5,278 nucleotides of DNA, taken from NCBI GenBank assembly GCA_014534155.1, contig JACVSB010000139.1:1-5278 (forward strand), written 5' to 3'. This stretch comes from Thermoleophilia bacterium. Its GTDB lineage: Bacteria > Actinomycetota > Thermoleophilia > Gaiellales > Gaiellaceae. The position numbers and the translations under genes are program-made. This document shows, piece by piece, positions 1-5,278 of the stretch; the first letter of the stretch is position 1, and every line of letters begins with the position of its first letter. The notes beneath the pieces were generated by a model, which worked only from the letters and a program-made list of their open reading frames with translations, did no database searches and was not told where the DNA came from.

Positions 1-1142
1 ACCATCTCGCGCGCGATCACGAGCCGCTGGATCTCGTTCGTCCCCTCGTAGATCTGCGTGATCTTCGCGTCGCGCATCATGCGCTCGACGGGGTACTCCT
101 TCACGTAGCCGTACCCGCCGAGGATCTGCACGGCCTCGGTCGTCACCCACATCGCCGTGTCCGAGCAGGCGAGCTTCGCCTGGGCGGACGCCTTCGTCAG
201 GTCCCCGCCGTCGATCCCCTCGTCCGCCATGCGGCCGAAGCGGTAGAGGAGGCCCCGGGCGGCCTCGCACGCCGTCTCCATGTCCGCGAGCTTCGCGGCC
301 ACGAGCTGGTGGTGCGCGATCGGCTGGCCCATCGTCTCGCGGCTCTTCGCGTACTCGAGCGCGTAGTCGGTCGCGCCCTGCGCGATGCCGAGCGCCTGGG
401 CGCCGATTCCCGGCCGCGAGCGGTCGAGAACGCGCATCGCGATCCTGAAGCCCTCGCCCTCGGCGCCGACGAGGTTCTCGGCGGGGACGCGGCAGCCGTC
501 GAAGAAGACCTCGCCGGTGGTCGAGCCCTTGATCCCGAGCTTGGGCTCGATCCTCCCCACCGAGAAGCCGGGAGCGTCGGGCTCGACGACGAAGCAGGAG
601 ATCCCCGCGTGACCCGCCGCCGGGTCCGTCTTCGCAAAGACCGTGTACAGGCGGGCGACTCCGGCGTTCGTAATGAAGCGCTTGCCCCCGTCGAGGACGT
701 ACTCGTCCCCCTCGCGCCGCGCAGTCGTCCGCATCGCCGCGGCATCCGAGCCGGAGCCGGGCTCGGTCAAGGCATACGCGGCGAGGGCTTCTCCGCTCGC
801 GAGCGGCGGGAGCCAGCGCGCCTGCTGCTCCTCCCGCCCAGCCAGCTTGAGCGCGAGCGCGCCGAGCTCCTGGACGGCCAGGACGAGGCCCGTCGTCGCG
901 CACGCCTTGGAGATCTCCTCGATCGCGACGAGCAGGGTGAGCGTGCCCGTTCCCGTGCCGCCGTAGCGCTCGTCGAACGGGAGCGCGAGGATCTCGTGCT
1001 CGCGCAGGAGCTCGACCATGTCCCACGGGAACTCCTCCGACTCGTCGATCTCGGCCGCGCGCGGGGCGATCCGCTCGCGCGCGAGCATCCGGACGAGGTC
1101 GCGGATCTCCCGCTGCTCGTCGCTCAGGACGTCCCAGGCCAC
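1..1142 (-). CDS. Acyl-CoA dehydrogenase (3' end outside window)
   Basis: FAD-dependent enzyme that oxidises an acyl-CoA thioester to the trans-2-enoyl-CoA and passes electrons to electron-transfer flavoprotein; cytoplasmic, in fatty acid or branched-chain amino acid breakdown. I read 380 codons from the GTG at 1142 with no stop, so only a few C-terminal residues are probably missing. The N-terminal helical domain spans about 1-115. The middle beta domain carries the family signature YALTEPGSGSD (123-133). The C-terminal helical domain has QILGGYGY (339-346) and IYEGTNEIQR (364-373), where E366 aligns with the catalytic base of short/medium-chain and butyryl-CoA dehydrogenases. The GTG start is supported by AGGA seven bases upstream and by an in-frame TAG at 1152-1154. 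It lies 14 bp after the preceding gene's stop, so co-transcription is likely. Family assignment is firm; chain-length specificity cannot be read from the sequence. Confidence 0.96.
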   Translation of the reverse strand, partial: MAWDVLSDEQREIRDLVRMLARERIAPRAAEIDESEEFPWDMVELLREHEILALPFDERYGGTGTGTLTLLVAIEEISKACATTGLVLAVQELGALALKLAGREEQQARWLPPLASGEALAAYALTEPGSGSDAAAMRTTARREGDEYVLDGGKRFITNAGVARLYTVFAKTDPAAGHAGISCFVVEPDAPGFSVGRIEPKLGIKGSTTGEVFFDGCRVPAENLVGAEGEGFRIAMRVLDRSRPGIGAQALGIAQGATDYALEYAKSRETMGQPIAHHQLVAAKLADMETACEAARGLLYRFGRMADEGIDGGDLTKASAQAKLACSDTAMWVTTEAVQILGGYGYVKEYPVERMMRDAKITQIYEGTNEIQRLVIAREM

Positions 1143-1149
1143 GGAGAGA

Positions 1150-1153
1150 TCCT
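1150..1153 (-). promoter_or_regulatory. Ribosome binding site for the acyl-CoA dehydrogenase GTG start
   Basis: On the minus strand AGGA is followed by a seven-base spacer and then the GTG at 1142-1140. An in-frame stop just upstream (1154-1152) excludes any longer form, so this site settles the start. Confidence 0.6.
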
Positions 1154-1156
1154 AGG

Positions 1157-2131
1157 TCAGCGCCAGAAGACGTCGCGCGCGCGGATCGGAAGCGCGACGA
1201 AGCGGCTCCCGCGCGTCGCCGTCTCCACGACGTAGGTCGTGTCGGCGGTCAGGATCGCGGTCCAGAGCTCGTCCCGCGACCACGCGATTCCGCGCCCGCC
1301 CGGGATCGGCGTGGGCAGGAGCGCGCCGTGGCGGTCGACGACGACGAGCGCGCGCGGGCGAGAGATGCGAGCGGCGACGAAGGTGCCGTTCGGGCTGACA
1401 CGGATGTCGGCGAGTCCCGCGTAGGGCGCTGGCGTCACTCCCTCGAGCCGCCCTCGCCGGAACACCGCGAGGACGTCGCCCTGACCGCCGCCGTCGCGCA
1501 CGATCGCCGCCATGCGGCCGTCGTCCACCCATGCGACGGCGCGAAAGCGCGGCGTCCGGAAGCGCCACGGGTCGCCGCGAAAGAGTCGATCGAGCTTCGC
1601 GGCCGAGAAGAGAAGACGCGTGCGAAGGCGCGGAGGGCCGCGGACGACCTCGACCTCGACGATCTCACCGGCGCGAATCGCCGTCAGCGCGCCTCCGGGT
1701 CTCCACGCCGGCCCGCACGCGGAAACGCGTCCGACGAGGAGCCCGTAGCGCGTCCGAACCTCGGTCGTTCCGCGCCGGCAGCGTGCGGTCAGCGACCCGC
1801 TCGCGTCCGGGACGGCCGGGCCGGACGAGAAGCCCCCGCCCGGCGACGAGACGAAGCGGCAGCTTCGCTCCGCCGGCGCCGGACCCCTGCGAAGCGAGGG
1901 AAGGCGGAGGACGTGCACGACGCAGCGGGCATCGCTCCAGACGAGCGTCCCCACGACACCCGCCTGCCGGAGCGAGCGTACGAGCGCCGCCTGCGCTTCC
2001 GGATTCGGCAGCGCTGGACGCCCGACCTCCGGCTCTCGCTCGGTTCCGTGCCCGAGGAGCGCGTCGACGGTCGCGGCGGCCGCGAGCGCGCCCACGCCCG
2101 CGGCGAGGAGCCACCTCGAGAGCCGTCCCAT
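1157..2131 (-). CDS. Exported or membrane-anchored beta-propeller-like protein, function unknown
   Basis: A 324-residue protein I cannot assign to a named family. Residues 6-27 form a hydrophobic segment after a basic start (MGRLSRW), read as an uncleaved signal anchor or signal peptide, so the rest should lie outside the membrane. From about residue 60 the chain shows repeated short strands with blade-like turns: WSDARC (65-70), AWRPGG (142-147), AWVDDGR (200-206), SPNGT (246-250) and AWSRDE (283-288). These resemble the WSPDG turns of TolB/WD40-type propellers. All four cysteines (70, 91, 118, 139) lie in the first half and could form disulfides. The ATG at 2131 is preferred because it begins the signal segment and has GGAAG six bases upstream. 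A longer reading from 2212 would run antisense through the ChaB gene. It precedes the acyl-CoA dehydrogenase by 14 bp, but no functional link is evident. Confidence 0.8.
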   Translation of the reverse strand: MGRLSRWLLAAGVGALAAAATVDALLGHGTEREPEVGRPALPNPEAQAALVRSLRQAGVVGTLVWSDARCVVHVLRLPSLRRGPAPAERSCRFVSSPGGGFSSGPAVPDASGSLTARCRRGTTEVRTRYGLLVGRVSACGPAWRPGGALTAIRAGEIVEVEVVRGPPRLRTRLLFSAAKLDRLFRGDPWRFRTPRFRAVAWVDDGRMAAIVRDGGGQGDVLAVFRRGRLEGVTPAPYAGLADIRVSPNGTFVAARISRPRALVVVDRHGALLPTPIPGGRGIAWSRDELWTAILTADTTYVVETATRGSRFVALPIRARDVFWR

Positions 2132-2180
2132 CGCCTGCTTCCGGTGCTTGATAGCACGCGAAACGGGGAAGAGAGAGCCG
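2132..2180. promoter_or_regulatory. Divergent intergenic region between propeller-like gene and ChaB gene
   Basis: These 49 bp must hold the translation signals, and probably promoter parts, for both divergent genes. On the minus strand GGAAG (2142-2138) sits six bases before the ATG at 2131. On the plus strand GGAAGAG (2167-2173) sits seven bases before the ATG at 2181. A less G/C-rich patch around 2147-2154 (TTGATAG on plus, CTATCAA on minus) is the only place resembling a -10 element, with no matching -35 hexamer. I call it a shared control region by position, not by a convincing promoter motif. Confidence 0.45.
2167..2173 (+). promoter_or_regulatory. Ribosome binding site deciding the ChaB-family start
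   Basis: GGAAGAG lies seven bases before the ATG at 2181, inside a longer purine run (2165-2177). It would fall within the coding sequence if the upstream TTG at 2148 were used, so it favours the shorter protein. Confidence 0.55.
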
Positions 2181-2570
2181 ATGCCGAAGGACGAATCCGA
2201 GCTGCCCGGCACCCTGAAGCGCTCGCCGAAGAAGGCGCAGCGGACGTTCGCGAAGACGCTGGAGAGCGCCGAGGAGACCTACGGCGACGACGAGCGCGCC
2301 TACCAGACGGCGTACGCCTCCCTCAAGCACTCCTTCGAGAAGGTCGGTGACCACTGGGAGGAGAAGGACGAGAAGGGACCGTCGGACCCGCAGGCCGCGA
2401 AGGGAGGCAAGGAAGCGCGGGAGGGCAACGAGGAGACGTTCGGGGGGATCGACGTCGAGGGGAACACGAAGGCCGAGCTGTACGAGCGCGCGAAGAAGGC
2501 AGGCGTGAAGGGGCGTTCCACGATGTCGAAGAAGGAGCTCGCGCGCGCGCTCGCCCGCAAGGGCGGCTGA
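2181..2570 (+). CDS. ChaB-family protein with C-terminal Rho-N-like domain
   Basis: A 129-residue, highly charged soluble protein. Residues 1-60 match the ChaB family: MPKDESELP, then KKAQRTFAKTLESA, a YGDDERA turn, AYASLKHSFEKVGDHW and a charged tail. Residues 94-127 (NTKAELYERAKKAGVKGRS followed by TMSKKELARALARK) match the short helical Rho-N/SAP-like module that often binds nucleic acid. A flexible linker rich in Gly, Lys and Glu (61-93) joins them. E. coli ChaB was named as a regulator of the cation antiporter ChaA, but that role is weakly supported, and the pairing with Rho-N suggests nucleic-acid binding; this is inference. The ATG at 2181 is chosen over an in-frame TTG at 2148 because it matches the usual ChaB N-terminus and has a purine-rich GGAAGAG seven bases upstream. 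The gene stands alone, divergent from the propeller-like gene and convergent with the peptidase gene. Confidence 0.93.
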   Translation: MPKDESELPGTLKRSPKKAQRTFAKTLESAEETYGDDERAYQTAYASLKHSFEKVGDHWEEKDEKGPSDPQAAKGGKEAREGNEETFGGIDVEGNTKAELYERAKKAGVKGRSTMSKKELARALARKGG

Positions 2571-2576
2571 CGCGCT

Positions 2577-2603
2577 CTCCCTTTCGCGGGAGCCGGGTCT
2601 CCC
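2577..2603. terminator. Overlapping inverted repeats, possible bidirectional terminator
   Basis: Between the converging stops at 2570 and 2609 there are three evenly spaced arms: CTCCC (2577-2581), GGGAG (2588-2592) and CTCCC (2599-2603), each separated by six bases. The central arm can pair with either flank, giving two mutually exclusive 5-bp G/C stems with 6-base loops, readable on both strands. No U-tract follows on either strand, so classical intrinsic termination is doubtful. Position between convergent genes is the main support. Confidence 0.4.
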
Positions 2604-2608
2604 CCACG

Positions 2609-3778
2609 CTAGAGCTCGACCAGCTCCTCCGGCGCGCTCGTCAGGGGATCCGCGCCGTCTCCGCTCACGACGTAGGAGTTCTCGATCCCGACAGCGCCCT
2701 CGCCGGGGAAGACGAACTTCGGCTCCAGGGCGAAGACCATCCCCGCTCGTAGCGGTTCGTCCCAGCCACGAGCGAGGAGCGGCAGCTCGTCGATCTCGAG
2801 CCCGAACCCGTGCCCGACGAACGCCACGCGCTCGGGACCGGCGCCCATGAACCCGGGCTCGTCGCCCGCGAGCGCCTGGGCGAGCTCGTACAGCACTGCG
2901 CCCGTCACGCCGTCACGGGCGTTGGCCGCGACCGCGTGCATGATCTCCTTCGCCCTCTCGTGCGCTTCGGTGAAGCGGGGAGCCAGCGGGCCGAGCGAGA
3001 AGGTCCGCGTCTGGTCCGCGAGGTAGCCCTCGTGCGTTCCGCACAGGTCGACGAGGATCGGCTCGCCGCGCCGCATCTCGCGCGGCGAGGCCCCTTTCGA
3101 GACCGCGGTCACCGGGCCCGGGCCCACGATCGGCGTCTCGGTGGAGCCCGGGACGGCGGCGCTCGGCCCCGCGAGAACGGAGCCGTAGAAGAGCTCGTTG
3201 TTGAAGGCTCTGAACCGCACGGGCCCCTGGTGGCCGGCGAGGCGCAGCTCGCGCTCCAGCTCGGCGGCGAGCGCGATCTCGCTCATTCCCGGCCGCGCGT
3301 GGCGCGCGACCCATTCCGGCACGTGAGCGAGCATCTCGGCGGCCGCGCCGACCTGCTCGAGCTCCCACGGCGACTTGACCGCGCGAATCCGCCGCAGGAG
3401 CGCCGAGCAGTCGACCAGCTCGAATCCGGGGAGTCGACGGGCGTAGCCGAGGTACTGCGACGCCGGCAGGACGTCGAGCTCGAGCCCCAGGCGACCGCCG
3501 GTGAGCCGCGCGTCCTCGAGCGCCGTGGGCAGCTCGCGCAGCGAGCGGAGCGGCTCCACGCGCTCGAGCGGCGTCTCGGCCCGCGCACGCTCGAGCGTCT
3601 TGCGGACGTAGAGCACGGGCTCCCCCTCGGCCGGCACGACGAGGTGAGCGCTCTGCGCCGTGCCCGAGAGGTAGAAGAGGTCGACCTCCTGCACGACGAG
3701 GGCGCCGGTGAGGCCCTCGGCGCGCAGCGCCTCCTGGAAGCTCGTCAGGCGCCGCTCGACCTCGCGCTCGGGAACCAC
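2609..3778 (-). CDS. M24 family metallopeptidase (Xaa-Pro aminopeptidase/dipeptidase-like)
   Basis: Predicted cytoplasmic metal-dependent peptidase with the creatinase/prolidase architecture, 389 residues from the GTG at 3778, normal for the family. The N-terminal creatinase-like domain spans about 1-130, and RIRAVKSPWELEQV (130-143) is the usual junction before the pita-bread domain. All five metal ligands are visible: D244 in ILVDL, D255 in ADQTRTF, H323 in VGHGFGLE, E352 in ALEPK and E366 in GIENS. The second histidine common in GLEVHE is aspartate here (D330, GLEIDELP), so substrate preference may differ from classic prolidases. The start is not certain: GTG at 3778 fits the family N-terminus but lacks a good ribosome site. 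An in-frame ATG at 3820 would add 14 residues and overlap the 5' end of the divergent amidohydrolase gene. The frame stays open to 4030, but that part is antisense to that gene. Exact substrate (Xaa-Pro peptide or other) is not determinable. Confidence 0.93.
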   Translation of the reverse strand: MVPEREVERRLTSFQEALRAEGLTGALVVQEVDLFYLSGTAQSAHLVVPAEGEPVLYVRKTLERARAETPLERVEPLRSLRELPTALEDARLTGGRLGLELDVLPASQYLGYARRLPGFELVDCSALLRRIRAVKSPWELEQVGAAAEMLAHVPEWVARHARPGMSEIALAAELERELRLAGHQGPVRFRAFNNELFYGSVLAGPSAAVPGSTETPIVGPGPVTAVSKGASPREMRRGEPILVDLCGTHEGYLADQTRTFSLGPLAPRFTEAHERAKEIMHAVAANARDGVTGAVLYELAQALAGDEPGFMGAGPERVAFVGHGFGLEIDELPLLARGWDEPLRAGMVFALEPKFVFPGEGAVGIENSYVVSGDGADPLTSAPEELVEL

Positions 3779-3797
3779 CGGGGCTAGTCTCGCACCC
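3779..3797. promoter_or_regulatory. 19-bp divergent gap with possible -10 for a leaderless amidohydrolase transcript
   Basis: The two divergent start codons are only 19 bp apart. On the plus strand TAGTCT (3785-3790) fits the actinobacterial -10 pattern TANNNT and ends seven bases before the GTG at 3798, the spacing expected if transcription begins at the start codon itself. Neither gene has a clear Shine-Dalgarno sequence here. No good -35 hexamer is seen at 17-19 bp spacing. The peptidase promoter, if separate, must lie inside the amidohydrolase coding sequence. Confidence 0.3.
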
Positions 3798-5278
3798 GTG
3801 CTGCTCGAGAACGGCCTCATCCGCACGATGGACGAGTCGCTGCCCACCGCCCGCGCGCTCGCGATCGCCGGGGAGAAGATCGCGGGCGGGGTGGGAACGC
3901 ACGAGACCGCGCTCGCGAGCCCCGAGCGGATCGACCTGGGCGGCCTCTGCGTCCTCCCGGGGTTCACCGACTCCCACGTGCACTTCGCGCAGTGGTCGCT
4001 CGCCCAGCGGCAGGTGCGCCTGGAGGGCACGCGGACGGTCGACGAGGCGCTCGCCCGCGTGGAAGCCGCGGCGGAAGCAGTGCCGCCCGGCAGGTGGCTG
4101 CGCGGCCTGGGCTGGCGCTCCGGCGACTGGCACCCCCACGTGGAGCCGACGAAGGAGCTCCTCGACGGCGTGACCGGGGATGTGCCCGTGGCCCTTCAGG
4201 CGAGGGACGGCCATTCGCTCTGGCTCAACTCCGTAGCGCTCGCGCGTGCGAACGGCGACCTCCGCGTCCCGGGCGGTGTCGTCGAGACGGACGAGCAGGG
4301 CCGCCCGACCGGCGTCCTCAGGGAGGAATCGGCCTGGCACTTCCGCGACACCGTCGTCGAGACGCCCGAGGACGAGTGGATCGACGCCATGCGAGTCGGC
4401 GTCAAGCTCGCGAACTCCCGCGGCGTCACCTCCGTCCACGACAAGGACGGCTGGCTGGGAATCCTCCGCTGGTGGCAGACGCTGCGCGCCGAAGGGGCGC
4501 TGACGCTCCGCGTCTGGCAGTCGCTTCCTCATGGTCTCCTGCCCGAGATGGAGTCCCTCCGCCTTCGCTCCGGGTTCGGTGACGAGCTGCTCAGGGTCGG
4601 CTACGTGAAGGTCTTCATGGACGGCACCCTCGGCTCCAGGACGGCGCGCCTCCTCGACGGTACGGGCGTCGAGATCACGAGCCGTGCCGACTTCGAGGCG
4701 ATCGTGCGCCGGGCGGCGCGTGCCGGCTTCCCCGTCGCGGTGCACGCGATCGGGGACAGGGCGAATCGGGACGCGCTCGACGCCTTTGCCGCCGCCCGCG
4801 ACGAATGGAGCCTCCAGGGCCTTCGTCCGCGGATCGAGCACGCTCAACTCCTCGCCCGCGAGGATGTGCCGCGCTTCGCCGAGCTCGGCGTGGCGGCGTC
4901 CGTCCAGTTCAGCCACGCTCCCTCGGACCGCGATCTCGCCGAGGAGACGTGGGCGGGGATGACCGATCGCGCCTACCCCTACCGCTCGCTCCTCGAGACC
5001 GGCGCCCGCCTCGCGAACGGCTCCGACGCGCCGGTCGAGGAGCTCGATCCCCTGCTCGGGATCGCCGCGGGGGTGCGACGGACGCTGGACGCCCGACCCG
5101 GCTGGCACCCCGAGCAGGCCGTCGCGGTCGTGGACGCCCTGCGCGCCTCCACGGTCACTCCCGCGTGGCTCGCGGGCGACGAGAACCGCCGCGGACGCCT
5201 GCTACCGGGACAGTTTGCCGACCTCGTCGTGCTCGACCGCGACCCCCTTTCCTGCCCGCCGGACGAGCTGATCGAGAT
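3798..5278 (+). CDS. YtcJ-like metal-dependent amidohydrolase (3' end outside window)
   Basis: Member of the amidohydrolase superfamily, Amidohydro_3/YtcJ group, which hydrolyses amide, ester or related bonds with a metal centre in a TIM barrel; substrate unknown. The window holds 493 codons, all in frame, without a stop; relatives usually run about 530-560 residues, so a short C-terminal part is missing. The N-terminal beta-sandwich strand (LLENGLIRTMD) leads to the HxH metal site in GFTDSHVHF (H60, H62). Further landmarks are KVFMDGTLGSRTA (271-283, K271 the likely carboxylated lysine position), VAVHAIGDRAN (H316), RIEHAQ (H348) and NGSDAPVEELDP (D410). The barrel is followed by the returning sandwich strand FADLVVLDRDPL (473-484). 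GTG at 3798 is chosen because it gives the usual family N-terminus; a later ATG at 3828 would cut into the first sandwich strands. No signal peptide is seen, so it should be cytoplasmic. It is divergent from the M24 peptidase gene. Confidence 0.94.
   Translation, partial: MLLENGLIRTMDESLPTARALAIAGEKIAGGVGTHETALASPERIDLGGLCVLPGFTDSHVHFAQWSLAQRQVRLEGTRTVDEALARVEAAAEAVPPGRWLRGLGWRSGDWHPHVEPTKELLDGVTGDVPVALQARDGHSLWLNSVALARANGDLRVPGGVVETDEQGRPTGVLREESAWHFRDTVVETPEDEWIDAMRVGVKLANSRGVTSVHDKDGWLGILRWWQTLRAEGALTLRVWQSLPHGLLPEMESLRLRSGFGDELLRVGYVKVFMDGTLGSRTARLLDGTGVEITSRADFEAIVRRAARAGFPVAVHAIGDRANRDALDAFAAARDEWSLQGLRPRIEHAQLLAREDVPRFAELGVAASVQFSHAPSDRDLAEETWAGMTDRAYPYRSLLETGARLANGSDAPVEELDPLLGIAAGVRRTLDARPGWHPEQAVAVVDALRASTVTPAWLAGDENRRGRLLPGQFADLVVLDRDPLSCPPDELIE

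Noticed and set aside
309..1235. A 308-codon plus-strand open frame opposite the acyl-CoA dehydrogenase
   Set aside because: The opposite strand encodes an uninterrupted acyl-CoA dehydrogenase with its signatures and catalytic glutamate; this frame is its shadow.
1328..2350. A 340-codon plus-strand open frame opposite the propeller-like gene
   Set aside because: The translation is Arg/Ala-rich without hydrophobic pattern or motifs and runs into the ChaB gene in another frame. The minus-strand reading has a signal segment, blade-like repeats and a plausible ribosome site.
2539..2552. Run of alternating GC (possible Z-DNA or simple repeat)
   Set aside because: It is explained by Leu-Ala-Arg-Ala-Leu codons at the end of the ChaB-family gene in a G/C-rich genome.
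3779..4030. N-terminal extension of the M24 peptidase frame up to an ATG at 4030
   Set aside because: These 84 residues are antisense to the conserved start and HxH region of the amidohydrolase and do not resemble a creatinase N-terminal domain.
2913..5108. A 731-codon open frame on the minus strand, antisense to most of the amidohydrolase gene
   Set aside because: It is a by-product of G/C-rich third positions. Its translation is low-complexity (Arg, Ala, Gly, Pro) with no domain, while the overlapping plus and minus frames encode clear amidohydrolase and M24 proteins with all active-site residues.
1..5278. Search for a mobile element, defence system, CRISPR array, tRNA or riboswitch
   Set aside because: No transposase, integrase, direct repeat arrays, cloverleaf or long structured leader was seen; gaps between genes are all 49 bp or less and the codon style is uniform throughout.

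Overview
The window is a compact stretch of bacterial chromosome, very rich in G+C with strong G/C preference at third codon positions. It holds five protein-coding genes; the two outermost run off the window edges. The base composition, frequent GTG starts and a ChaB/Rho_N fusion protein point to a high-GC actinobacterium. A deep-branching soil lineage such as Thermoleophilia/Gaiellales is my guess, but this is inference from gene style and not proof.

Layout: on the minus strand, positions 2131 down to 1 hold a two-gene unit. It encodes an exported or membrane-anchored beta-propeller-like protein of unknown function, followed 14 bp later by an acyl-CoA dehydrogenase whose last few codons lie outside the window. 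Divergently on the plus strand, 2181-2570 encodes a small ChaB-family protein with a C-terminal Rho-N/SAP-like helical module. It converges on a minus-strand M24 metallopeptidase (Xaa-Pro peptidase family, 2609-3778). The 38-bp gap between them carries overlapping short inverted repeats that could act as a bidirectional terminator. Nineteen bases upstream of the peptidase start, a YtcJ-type metal-dependent amidohydrolase (3798 onward) begins on the plus strand and runs off the right edge.

The genes look like ordinary catabolic and housekeeping functions: fatty or branched acyl-CoA oxidation, peptide hydrolysis and amide/ester hydrolysis. The peptidase and amidohydrolase could be co-regulated from their shared 5' region, but nothing shows that they act in one pathway. 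No RNA genes, mobile elements, CRISPR arrays, phage genes or attachment sites were seen. I found no convincing new system. The most unusual items are the propeller-like protein with a 48-residue internal repeat and paired cysteines, and the very tight divergent start region at 3779-3797. No gene-free stretch exceeds 49 bp.
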